A stretch of DNA of 64,000 nucleotides from Ascaris suum (Eukaryota; Nematoda; Chromadorea; Rhabditida; Ascarididae), in assembly GCA_013433145.1 (NCBI GenBank), contig CM024172.1, positions 186,001-250,000 of the forward strand, in the 5' to 3' direction. The position numbers were made by a program, and so were the translations under genes. Below are positions 40,401 through 52,200 of this stretch, piece by piece. Position 1 is the stretch's first letter. Each line of letters begins with the position of its first letter. The notes beneath the pieces are model-generated. The model worked only from the letters and a program-made list of their open reading frames with translations, ran no database searches and was not told where the DNA came from.

Positions 40401-42149
40401 AGAAGCCACGTAAACATCTTCGATTATATTAATAAACGACTAAAAATGCAGATAATCCAACCGTATTGTTGAGTTGTTTCGTTGTTCGCAGTGATTACTT
40501 ACCATAATGGTTGGGAATAGAGTTATCTTAGCCCTACATTTGCGAAAGAACATGGCGAACACAAATTGCAAGTGTGCGGATTGGTTGACGGTAAAGGCGT
40601 GGAACATGTCATTATAAAGCCAGCGCATTTAAGAATGCCTGAACAAGGTTTTACCATATCAGCCATATGTCTGTGGCGTAAGGCGAAATCTAACAGTTAC
40701 TTTTCGGCCTCACACGATAAGTAAGGAAACTTTGCTATTGAGTACTTGCTATTGCAGCGTCAAATACAGTTGGGAAGCGGTTACTGAGAACCACCAATCT
40801 GTGTAGTATGTGCGAAGTTATACAGATTTATCTCCTAATTTTGAAGAGTCAATTATATGTAAGAGATTGTTATTAGGGCGGTTGTGCAGTTGAAAGGACT
40901 TGAATAAGAAACAAAATTTTACGGTTACTTGAGAGAAGGAAGGCGCTTTGAGATGTTTCCAGCGTCCCTTTATGTGCGGGATCTGCGAGCGAACAACGAT
41001 TATTTTTTAGCCTTACGAAGTAAGCAGTGGACAGGATTATTACTGTAAGGTTTCCAGCCAACCTTGAAGGAAAAACTGGGCAGAAAAGTCGAGGAAGGAG
41101 GGAAGGGAATTTCGAGGATTTTTTCTTTCGAGGGAACCCCGATGATCGTTGAAGACCCTTTGAAATTCGGAGCTTCGAATGCCAGTACTAAACACACCGC
41201 ATAGATGTATGAGCATGCTTATTGGGTGCTTCGAATTGTACATGTTATGTACTGCGTAATGGGTGCGTCGGATTATAAGTATTATGTAAGCAGTAGGACA
41301 TATAGCAGCTAGATATGAGATTGCGCTGTGCATGGGGATTTGCGGTACGTTTTACTGACCATAAGTGGTCCATAGAATGTTGCAATGTGTGGCTTATGTA
41401 TGGGATTGAGTTGAAGCTGCGTTTTACCACTGACCTCCAGTAACATTCAAATGAAATCGTATGAGTTATGATCCTGCCTCGACTTATGAACGCTTATGAA
41501 ACTCATCAACGATTGGGCATTTTCTGAAAGCGTTTTCAGAGATGATCAAAAGGAAGAGCGTAAACGTCGGCGAAGCCGATCGAGTGAAATGACTCGCAAA
41601 CGAAGAGGACCTCGAACACCTCCCGAAAGTCCTCCGGGTTCACCTTCTGATGGTGATATTGACACAGTCGATGAGTTGGAACGGCGTATTGCACCCACGT
41701 GGCAAGGATTTGTGATTCTGAAGAAGACTGAATATGCTATTCGTTTGCACCGCATTAGTGGCACAGAACATTTGTTGCAAAAACTGCTGCGGGATCCAGC
41801 AGATGGGAGTGCTCTCAAGTTGCATATAACTCAACGGCTACCATTGGCAAGTCAGGAGGCACTTGAAGATCGTCTTATAAATTCATCGAAGAAACAGCTG
41901 AGCTTGATGATTGCGATCGCATGTGATAAGAGTATCCGACCTCTGGTCAATTATCTCTGCGAGAAAGAGGCGGCAGGCGTAGTCAGTGTACCAGGTGGTG
42001 TGCTGTATGTGTTTGCACCAAGCAACATGGCCGATCGCTTAGTACACGCATGCGCACCGCGTGTTAATCTACTCACTCCTGAATGTTCACATCTGCTATT
42101 CGCACTTGCCCTGAAGGCATCTTCGAATACTCCGTCTAATGGATCGTAA
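31465..42149 (+). CDS. grld-1: Spen-family RNA-binding protein (RBM15/Spenito type)
   Basis: A complete seven-exon gene: 31465-31661, 33411-33540, 34469-34710, 35336-35552, 37332-37490, 38257-38420 and 41540-42149 (TAA). All phases match, giving 572 residues. A Gly-rich, basic N-terminus (GSGGGGGGRGDRR) leads to RRM1 (about 76-145; LRLSHF and LAYVNF), RRM2 (about 215-285; LFVGNLP and AYAFILF) and RRM3 (about 298-368; RLWIGGLGPW and YAFIRF, ending FPLGGRDRCIIVDFAK). A basic, Arg/Ser-rich linker then joins a C-terminal SPOC domain (about 415-565; APTWQGFVILKK at its start) encoded by the last exon. This order and the short length fit RBM15/Spenito and C. elegans GRLD-1, not the giant SHARP/DIN-1. 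In flies and mammals the family recruits the m6A writer; GRLD-1 affects glutamate receptor levels in worms. It acts mainly in the nucleus. The intron before SPOC is 3.1 kb. The start is chosen after an acceptor-like CATTCAG; an upstream in-frame ATG at 31339 also exists. Confidence 0.95.
32140..32766 (-). other. 208-codon antisense open frame in grld-1 intron 1
   Basis: A long uninterrupted minus-strand frame crosses a G13/C13 run, which produces a Pro-rich stretch in its middle. It has no recognised domain, no clear codon bias and lies wholly in an intron. It is most simply read as part of a dispersed repeat or a chance frame, though a nested single-exon gene cannot be excluded. Confidence 0.2.
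32527..32539. repeat. Poly-G run
   Basis: About thirteen consecutive G bases in intron 1 of grld-1, flanked by GGGAGA and AGGGA. Confidence 0.9.
38421..41539 (+). other. Large intron 6 of grld-1
   Basis: A 3,119-base intron separates RRM3 from the SPOC exon. The flanking exons join in matching phase (GCC AA|A), so no missing exon is required. Short open frames on the minus strand (for example 40278-39991 and 41333-41040) look unrelated to the protein. Confidence 0.7.
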
Positions 42150-44185
42150 TCTTTGTTATCTCGTCGATGCTGCGACGATGTTGTTGTTCACCTGGAAGTG
42201 CAAGACATTCGCCGACTATGAAGAAAATTCGGTTGTGGGCACTTCAATCTTGATGTCTAATCCAATGCTATATAGTACGATCTATTTACAATTAATTTTG
42301 CGGTGAATAAGCTGAATCCTGAATTCTTTTCATTACTGTTTGCTGCCCATATGTGGTCTCTGTATTGTTAACAGTACATTTCCTCTTTCGACGATGGAAT
42401 CGCTGTTGAGTTATTCAAATTAAACACCATCTATTGAAAATTATTTCAGCTTCATAATGTTCAGATTTTAAACATTCATGGTTTCACGGATTCTGCTTCA
42501 TTCAATCGTCACTTAATGGCTGGGTTCAGGTGAACTGTTGCATTAGTTATTGAAAAGTACATTAAAACGCATCGTGCACTGGGAGATAGTTCAGCTTTAG
42601 TCGTGCTGCCTCCTACATATTGGATGTATTGTCCTGGATGTCTATGACGACGCTTTTTTGTTAGATTGCTATGCAGCATGTTGAATATTTCTTATTCCTT
42701 TTTACAAGCTATCGTTTAACGCATAGGGTGGTTCAAGTTATGTCATTAACAAGGTATCACGCTAATTCGCGCTAGACTTCGTGCTTTGTGAAAAGCACGA
42801 ACTCTAGAGCGAATTAGAGTTCGTTCATGCTTCTTATTACTAAAGCATATGGGAAATTCGAGAGCGCAGCTGAATGGCAATCATTGTTGAGAAGGGATGC
42901 CTGAAAAGTTGATGGTTGGGATTATTCCTGGCCATAGTTTTTTTTGACATCATCATCCCTTGCAAATGTGAAAAAGTTTCCGGCGAGAGGGGCGGTGATT
43001 CATGCTCGTTAGGTAAGTAATTTTTGCAAGTATTGGAGGGGCTTCCGGCTCCCATTTCTGCTTACCCCAAATTGTTGGATATCCGTGGTCGTAACGGGTT
43101 TTTTGGTGGCTCGCGCGTTGCGCATTGTTAGGAAACTAAGTGTTATGTTAAGCATTGGGCGAGATGTTGTCTGGCATTTTACTTTACCACCTGTAGTTTC
43201 TACGAACGAAAAATTGTTCGTGTTTGTCGCCCTCAAGAGCTTGTTTTATTCTAAATCCTTGCCAAATTAAGTTATTGAGGCACTTTTGGTGTTGTGGTAT
43301 ATGGGCATTTGGCATTTCATTATACACTCTATAAACGCTACCGTTTGTTAGCATACATTGGACGTATTTCATGTAGCATCATCGCGTGGACCGACCTCTT
43401 CGGCTGTTGTGGTGTATTATTCCAAAAAAGCCATGGAGTGTTATGCGTACTAATTTTTGAGAATTTATCTCTTCTTGTGCGCTTTTGCAACGTTGCAATT
43501 AGCAGTTAACAAACTTAAAAGCCAATGAATTATGGAATTTAGTCGGAGGTTCCACTGAATGAATCCTGTACCATCTTTCTTCACACTGAGCCGTCTCTCT
43601 TGTGAGGTTTGCAAATGTATAAAGACGTCAAAAGTTACCGTTTATTTCACGCTACGCATATCACGAAGGCAGGCCTTTTTTAGAGGATAGGTGCGTTAAT
43701 TCGAGTCGATCAAATTATGAGGGTATTGTTCCTGGCGTAATGTTTGGTGGCTTAGTGAAATAATTGGCGAGACGAGCGGAATGCAAAAGCGCATGTCATA
43801 TTCTGACACATTTCTACGCTGCTTTTTTTTCTCGAAACAACTTTAGATGATTCGTTTGGTCTGTTGCTGTTGTTTATTCTCTCTTCATCCTTTCAGCTAA
43901 TCGTAAAATTCAAACTACTCTGCGCTTCTGAAATTTCTTTTTATTACGAGTTTCAGAAAAATTGGACACAGTGGATGCGTTAATCATCCACTGATTCGTT
44001 GCGTCTTATTTTATCGTCTTCATTATTGTGCACGAAGTTAAGGTCGATATAATAATTTTAATGTTGCGCTGTATTGCACTGATTAATCTGTTTGGTATCT
44101 GGAAGAAGAGACGAGTGATTTTGACGAATACTGCGATTCAAAACCGTTTACAGAATTTATCTTAGTGTAAGCGGCCAGCCGATTG
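42150..44185. other. Spacer downstream of grld-1
   Basis: Includes the grld-1 3'UTR, a 26 bp hairpin (42762-42817) and AT-rich DNA with short unrecognised open frames. No convincing exon was found. Confidence 0.5.
42762..42817. repeat. 26 bp inverted repeat with GTGA loop
   Basis: Arms 42762-42787 and 42792-42817 pair at 24 of 26 positions (mismatches G-A and C-C) around the four-base loop GTGA, a GNRA-type tetraloop in RNA. It lies about 610 bases after the grld-1 stop codon. Confidence 0.85.
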
Positions 44186-44593
44186 AAGAACGCTGAGTTC
44201 CCATTCAAACACTGGAACACTGTCCAGAAGTTCCAATTTGCTCTTAGCACTACTGCTTCGTCGTATCAAAAACGCCTTAGAGGGCTGTAGGATGTCGCTG
44301 CAGCTTCGTAAGTCATCTGTTTATTTCCTTACCTTTCGTCATTCGGTTCAGGCAGCGTCATACAGCTTATCTCATAAATACGGCACTGTTGCGAGTATTT
44401 GTGTAATAAGCGTTCAGACCGTGGCGCCGATGTTTGCGAAGATATCTGGGGTTATCTTTGCGAGAGTGGTTATCCTTTCCTTAATCGCTCTGAATTGCAA
44501 TGCGGTACATCACATGATTCCAGTTCCTGTTTATTGCTACTTTGCTTTATAATAATATGGTCAACACTGTGGCTTGCGAGCTATAGTAGATAA
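44186..44593 (+). CDS. 3' exons of an unrecognised Cys-rich membrane or GPI-anchored protein
   Basis: Two exons join in phase: one ending at 44307 (donor GTAAGT; its start is either an acceptor at 44247 or further upstream, frame open from 44186) and a last exon 44418-44593 with acceptor CGTTCAG. The intron is only 110 bases. The product part reads RRIKNALEGCRMSLQLH across the junction, then RGADVCEDIWGYLCESGY, then SELQCGT, and ends in a hydrophobic stretch CLLLLCFIIIWSTLWL followed by ASYSR and TAA. Five cysteines in about 50 residues suggest an extracellular, disulfide-bonded domain, and the hydrophobic tail could be a membrane anchor or GPI signal. Spacing weakly recalls GFR-alpha/GAS1 modules, but I do not assign it. 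Upstream exons were not found in 42.2-44.2 kb, so this is a partial model. Confidence 0.45.
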
Positions 44594-44599
44594 TACTGT

Positions 44600-47500
44600 G
44601 AGCACCGTTATCGCGTGGATATGCTCGCTGGGATACCATACGATGATTTCCTGCTACACATCCAGCTTCCTCATCGGCACAATTTTTCTGTTAACATCAT
44701 CTACCGCATTATCAATTGAAGTTATTTGAGAGTAAACGTTTATTCGCGTTTTTCTCTATATTCACTGTTGTGAATTATCAGGCGACACTTCGGTAACGAA
44801 GTGATTGTGCAGTTTGGCATACTGCGACTGATACCAGCCGACTAAAGGTATGAGGTGATCCATATTGGGTTAGTTTTAGCGTTGCCGTGTTTCCAGCGCC
44901 TTTCAGCGCAAATTTTCTTTTTGTCTTTTGAGCTATGTTCAGAAGAATGTTGCCTGCATATTCTCAAGCAAGTTTTGTAAGCTTGTAGTGATTAAAACAG
45001 TGGGACGGGTGTTAAAATTTGCGGGTCCAATTGTACGCGGATGTTTTCCTAGAAAAATTTCCTGGAATTCGTGAAAATTTAGGTCTTTTAAAAAAGTTGT
45101 TATGAATTCCATTGTGTTCATATATTCGTCTGCTTTTTCGTTTAGTTCCATAGAACTTGCACACATCTGCTATTGAAATTGGAGTATTTTTCAAAGTTCA
45201 CGTACATAAACGCTTATGGACAACACATGGCATCAATCGCGATCGAGAGGAATGTAAACGAAAGTGAAGGAGAAGTGGATACATCGAATCAACCTCTAAA
45301 TGATCTGAAATTGCTTTGTCGATAAACGCTGTTGATTTCCTTCATATCTTTTTCTACTGTGCTTCAGCAATAATGCTGGAAACAAACGGTATTAAAGTAT
45401 TGGTATCATTTTACTATCTTTTATCGTAATGATGCATTAACGACAATAATTCGTAATGGCGACGGAAATACTAGCGGTTGCAGTAGTATTAATAACATGA
45501 ACATTATAAGAACTGATAACAATAATAAATAATATTAAGAACGATAGTAGTAGCGCCAATTGTTGTTGTAGCGGCAATAAAAAATGTAACACTGATGGTT
45601 GTAATAATGGTAGCAAAGGTTGTAGTGATGGTGGTATTAGCAAAAATAAGTGTTCGCTTTCAAGACCAAGATTGCTCTATTATATGGCAATACGCAATGA
45701 TTCCTTGCAGAGAAGATCTAGTCGATTGAGGCAAACTGTAGGTTACGTGTGATCGGACATACTTGAATTACATCCAAGAGTATGTTGAAAAAGGCTTTTG
45801 GTGATTACATGACTTTAGGTTTCAGTGAAGTTTCTCGACTCCTCATTGTTTCCTCGTCTTTAGTGGTTTCTTTTTCGCCATTTGTCGAAGTCTTGCATCT
45901 GTTTTGTGGGGTTGGTTTTTTTCAACGTACGTTTTGTCACCATATCGAAGGAGTTTCCTTCTGATTTGCTGTGATCAATCTTTATGAATTTTTGTTGATG
46001 GTCCTCGTAAACGTTCTTTTTCAAGGGCAGTTGGGTTGACTCCACTGGACAGATTGCTTCAATGACTAATGCGCTCATGTATTCCGTCTGTTAAACACTG
46101 CTTATGAAGAATTCATCAGTTGTTCTGCGTTATCATCTGCGTGACCGCTCATATCGTTATCATAGTCGTAAAATGCATAAGCGATCTTACAAAGCACTGG
46201 CCGGCAGTGCCAGCAGAACTTTGTCAGACTGAATCGGGCATTGCCGTGTCATCCCTCCATTCTTTCCTCTTCGATAGGAAAGGACTAATGTCACCTCTCC
46301 AAAAGGATTCATGTGTTCGACAGAAAGGAAAAGGATGGAGGGGGAACATCAAATCTTGTTCACCCAAACCTCAAACTTGGGTAATTAATCCTTTCAAATA
46401 ACCGCGACGTATAACACCACTTGCAAAGAAAACAACGCAAGAGACGAAAAAGTCGTGCAACGTCGAAATAACGTCTCACCTCAGCAAAAAAATAATTTTG
46501 AGGACACGAATTTTCAAAAATTACCAAGCACGGGAAAGTAAATTAAGTACTTTAAAAAAAAGAGTCCATTAAGAAAAGATCGGAATGTGTTCGTTTCTGA
46601 CGAAATGCTTCTTTACGAATATTGATTCGATGTATCGATTAGCGTTTGGTTTTCTCGATTTAACACTCTACTGAACCGATATCAGGCAATGTTATCTTCA
46701 CTAGCAGACACTTAAAGTGCTTGTCGATAGTCGCCATTATGCAGCGTTTCTTCTGCGCGCTTCTGCGCAGTTCTAGGCTTGCTTACATGATTTATTCCTT
46801 CCTTCCCTCTCTCTCCTGCACTCCAATCGATTTCGGCTGTGCACGTTTCTTGTCGGGCATTTCCAGTAGCTAAGCGCTTTCATTGAGCTCATTGTCACGT
46901 TACGGACGTCTAATGGTGTTCATCGTGTTCCAACTTGTAAGTGCACATTCCTCACGCTTCGCCTAATCACTTCGGAAAACTGCTATAGAGGGTGCGATGG
47001 CTGTCGCTTCTGCCCTGTTGCTGTGTAGCTTGAGAACTACTCATTCCCGAGAAGTTTGACGACATTGGTCCTACAACGCCGAAACAGTGAAGTATGCTTC
47101 TTGAACAAAAACTACATTGATTGTCATTTACCGCATCGCGACAAATATAATCATGCGAAATTGAGTCATCAAAGATGTCAACTTTGGGCATTTTAATAAC
47201 CTTTCGGCTTAGTATTCTGAGGTCCAAAAAAACAGTGAAGTTCAAAGTTCTGCACAACTATTCACTGGTACATAGGGGAGCTCTGTCGTGCTACGTGGAA
47301 CGATGCCCTATGGTAGAAGTGAGGGGAAGGTGATAATAGAATAAAATTACGAATCGATGACAGCTACAAGCTCCCAGAAGTCCATTTTGATATCCAAAGT
47401 TCATTTTGACGTGAAAAAAGTAGGGTGAAAAAGGGCTGCAATGTTGACTGCTATGCATGTAGGAATGGCCGTTGTATTTTAAAGTTGCATGAATGAATGT

Positions 47501-49200
47501 ACAGCCTTGCTTTTGGGGGACTGAACTATGGATGCTGCGTCCCGGTCACCCTCCCTTCAATTCTTCTGATGCCGACGCCGTTAGAAACTAAAAATTTTAA
47601 AAAAATTTATCATTCTCTATCTTTATGCTCAATTCCTTCCTCCATTAACTGATTGTGGTAGCGGCTTCCGAGAACCTTTTCTACACTCTCAACATTTACT
47701 TTATCGCCTCCAGATGTGGCGATACTGCCTAAGAAGGTCTGCTAATTTTGTCAACAATGAAATGGTATGACCAAGAGGGATAGGAAGAAAAACGTGGATA
47801 CTGTCGTAGTGCTACACACTTTGAATACGAAATGAACAAATCGGTGTGCAAAGTGCGCAGCGTTCTTGTGCTATGCCATGAGCTCGTGCACAGTGGTACT
47901 TTGTGCATATAAGGGGAGAAGTTTTGAATATAATTTCCATGAACTCGCTTTCGTAAACAATAGACGCCTCTAAATTCGGGGGGTGCCCACTTTCTGCGAT
48001 GTAAGTTTTATTTTCCGTACGCGCAAATTCGCCATTCCTCAATATAATGGCATTTGAGAACGTTATGCATATGCTTCGTACGTTATGGGTACAAATCCAT
48101 ATTGCTATGGTACATGTCATATTACGTCACAAATTATTACATTATACATAGGGATACAATACTTATATTACAAGTCCATATGATATATTATGTACTTCCT
48201 TCGAACTTCATGTGGATTGGACGGAGTTCGTGGTGCGAAAGAAGAAATGAATGTTACCTGAAAATCAGAGAAGGTAGGTCAGCGGCAACATTTTCGGTGC
48301 GTTTGTGCTATTTGAGTATCTTTGAGCGATGATCTTATGGTGATATCAGGAATGAGCAATCAAAAACGTCTATTAGTCCTGCAACAAAAAACTTCGCCCG
48401 CTTGCGCGTGACAAACGCATTTAACGATGCATCATGCTCATTTCAGCGCTGTTGACGATAGCTTGCGACTTGTATAAATTCGCCTCATGTGTTCTTCGAT
48501 CTGTCCTTGGCTCACTGCACCCTCCCGTTTCATACTTTTTTTTAAATTAATAAAAACTATTAAAACAGTAATTAATGAACTACGAAACGTTTATTAGGTG
48601 AATCGCAAACTGAGTTTGCCAGGTAGCATATATGAGTTTACAAGCTCTAAAGGTTGAACTGCCTCAGTGATATAGAGTTTTGGTGGTAGTTTCTTTTTAC
48701 CAGTCAAGCTATTATAGAATTTCAAATGGAAGGTAAATATATGCCTTTCGAAGTGTTTCCGCTATAGATACCCGTCGATGTCGTCGCACTAACCAGTGTG
48801 ACGTGTGCGTTATAATGCTGCATGGTAACATCGTTGTTTTCATAGCCCACGCCTAGTAGGTGTGAGCGTTTGATTAGGTGCGCAAGAATGTAGTCAGCTT
48901 AAGCTCTCGACGTCGTCCACTAACACACGCCTGGTTCGTGCATCGGCGAAATTTGCTGAGCGGCTGGCTGTGTGAGGGGTTTTCATTTATGTGCATTGAC
49001 AACGGTACACTAAGTCCGGGCTTCAAGGGTAGTCGTTAGGAAAGCGACCGAGTGTGCATGTAAGGATGAGGTTTTTGTTAAGGACATCGCGGCACACTCA
49101 CTAACCAAATTCGCATATATATACACACACATACGTACACACACACGCACACGCAAGGCGGATCGATTGATCTGTGGAATTGAGGAGCGACGGTCGCGCA
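44600..49200. other. Intergenic, no gene confirmed
   Basis: Holds irregular GTA/TTG-rich repeats near 45430-45660. A good acceptor-donor pair at 46867-46936 (TTTCCAG and GTAAGT) bounds a mostly non-coding 70-base segment whose only start gives eight codons (MVFIVFQL), possibly a first exon of an unseen gene. On the minus strand 47198-46967 is an open frame starting MPKVDIFDDSISHD after an acceptor-like CTCAG; unrecognised. 48770-49200 is the likely promoter of the next gene, with a CA-rich tract at 49121-49155. Confidence 0.4.
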
Positions 49201-49208
49201 AGTCATTT

Positions 49209-52200
49209 ATGGGTGCGCAACAATCACTATTCAATAAGCACAGCTGGCAGCCAGTCGATTTCGTCGATCATTCTGCGGGCAGTCGCATTGACCGAATGAG
49301 CAAGTAAGGCTTCAATTCGTTAACAATAACAGAAGCATCGCAGCCATTCTGTAGTTGGTTTTTGATTAGTGAACGCTAGTTTTATGACCATTGCGGTAAC
49401 GTTTCCTTCGAAATCACTTCAAAGACCAACTGTGCAGTTACGTCTTGAGAAATGAATTATGTGAAGCAAGGTGATGCTTTCTGTCTTCGTTGACTCCTTA
49501 ATTTTATCTCGATTTACTATGTAGTGATGTGGGTAATAATTGTGTTATAGCATTCATATGTAAATACCATCTCTGAACCGAGTATTCTCAATGATTTAAT
49601 TTAATGCTGTTGGTTACAGTAGACTAAAGTCTTGGTTATTTTTCTACACCTATTTGTCCTCACATTGTCACGATCCAAACGATTTTGACGCATTTTGAAA
49701 AGTTTCCACTCTTGCACGCAGTTATCAGTTCGTTATTTTTATTGCTCTTCATCATCAGCATAGTCTGGATGAGTATATTTTTTTTCTAAAGTGCCTTTTG
49801 TGAAGTTTGTTCTTTATGAGAAATGATTTTCGTCATTATTAGTTAGTAGATCGTCCGGATAAGATACAGATGTTGTATCTACTATGTTCCTTAAGGTGAA
49901 AGATACAGGTGTTGCACTTTTAATTAAATTAGACTAAATTGCAAAGCAAGTTGTCGAGTATTTTACCAGTTGTGCTTATTGTTTTATAGTATCATAGCGT
50001 AATGCGTGTCTGCTACCTAAAGTTTAAATGTAGACTAAGATGCGATCATACTTCTGCTCTTCCAGCATAAAACATCGCTTAAATTCAAGGCTTAAGCAAT
50101 AGACCTAATTGCATTCAAACTCAGCATAGAGAAGCAAGAAGAAAATGCTACGTGCGGTTTGCTGAAAAAAGCGTGAGAAACGAGAACTTTTGAATTAATA
50201 CAAATCTTTTATTTTCATCAAAAAGTCCTCGTATTCTGCCGTCCTTGTTATCTTTAGTAATGTTACAGATTAAGGCTCTCATACCAAGTAATTTTTTGCC
50301 ATTTGGTTGTCACATACTTTCTTCAGTCTTTTGGTTATCTACTTTCGGATATCTTATTTTCGGCTTCCGATTACTTTTTATGCGTTTTTTCACATATTTT
50401 TCCAGAAACACCTGGCCGTGCTGTATCTTCAAATAGTTACCGTCGTATGTCCCTCTGGTAACAAGGGTGATGTGATAACTGCGCGCCAGCCATTTGCGCC
50501 GATCACTTCAGCTCCAGTCGTATGCGCTTTAATGCGTCGTATATTTACTTTATCTATAGCTGCTGAAGCATCTGCGATGGACTTCTGTAGTGCATTTAAA
50601 AGAGATGTTTTAGAAATTGCGTCCGTTGTGCTTATGCTTATTAAATAGAGAAAAATAGTCTAATCTATAAAATTCGGAAGCTGCAGAAATGTTTTTGAAT
50701 ATGATTACCGTAACTTTTTGCGCTCATTGACAGCTACCTTTGTGCATTTGTAGCAAACGTGCAAACATGAAGGAGAAAAGAGACTTAAGTAAGCAAGCAG
50801 TAATGATAAACCAGTGATGGCCCTAAGTTTCAGTGATCCACTGTTAAGTCCCTGACATGAGTGAGGAAAATTTTCTATTTCAGTTGCACTGCTAAAAGGC
50901 CGAAAATGATAATAGAAATGTGGATAAATAAAAGAGGCTTTTTCCATGAGGGAGGGGTGGAAGGGGGAACTCATCTGAAGGGGCACAAAGTTTTGGGGGC
51001 AATTTTAGCTTCCAAAATAAGTTATAGTGTTTTACACGTGACACAGTCAAACTTCTACTTTTTACTTCGTCTGAATCTCCACTAAAAGCTTGTTTTCAAG
51101 ATAATTATTTACCGACTTTGTAGGCATCTCTGGTGCCTTGTTATTTAAAGCCTCCGTCAAGCTCGCGAATAATCAAAGGCGTGAGTGGTCGCTGCGCAAA
51201 TGGTTGAGCTAGGACGATGAAATTTGATACTTATGTACTATGGCCTTGATTGCTTTCAAACTTTGTTTCATCCCGATTCATCGATTCATAAAAGTCAAAG
51301 GAGGTCAAAGACAATACAAATCTCATATCAATATTTTTAAATATGCCGATCGCGGTAAAGAATAAACTTTCGGTGCGAATTTGTTTGGGCAGTTTTTGAG
51401 GGAAAGTGTTGAATTTTACAGAGACTGTAGACTTTGGCGAAAAGTTTACTTCAGAGCTTCAGATTGATACGGCAGCTTTATTTTGTAGAAAAATTTGCCA
51501 CTGCCTTGAGCTATGACTTATTATAATTTAAGAGCGCTTTCATAGACCAATCGTCTTTACTGAAGTGAAATCGTTGTGTTAACCTCGGGCGGTGCATTTC
51601 ATTGACGAAACTACAATTTACAACTGATTTCCTTTCGTGTCATTTGCTCGATGACAGAAGGGTTTTGAAGTGTATAGCGGTCACTGGGAGGTATTAATTG
51701 ATGCAGACGTGCTGTTTAACGCCTTAGCAACAAAATACACGATATGGCTGATGTCTGTGCGTAGATGCGCTTGTATAAGCTTATAATAATCTCGAAAAAC
51801 TGAAGGTGTGAATTTTTGGGTGTGTAAATTTTTGATTAGTTCAAACACTGAGCTGTAGCGTCTACACCGCTCTTCTTATTGATCCACCGATCACTAAAAG
51901 AGTTGCAACACTCATATATGCTCAACTATTTGTGGGTAATTAGCGATCGATTAGATTGCCGTTTACAAGCAATCGAGTTGGGAAAGGAAGTGTTTTATAG
52001 AAAATTCGTACGGCAGGGTAAATCCGATTAAAATACAAATGTAATATTGCACGTGATATTGAAAATAAAATAGCGACAAGAATTTCAGAAATTTTTGAGA
52101 CAACTTTCATTTCATTGAAAACGAAAACATCGTTAAAAAATCATTTGTTCTTAATTGATACTATCTGCTGAAACAACCGTGCAAGTAGACACTAAGAGAC

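Noticed and set aside
23042..42149. Hikeshi and grld-1 as one operon
   Set aside because: They are on the same strand but 3.3 kb apart, far more than typical nematode operon spacing, and nothing shows co-transcription.
45437..45643. Minus-strand Leu-rich frame
   Set aside because: Arises from irregular GTA/TTG repeats in 45.4-45.66 kb.
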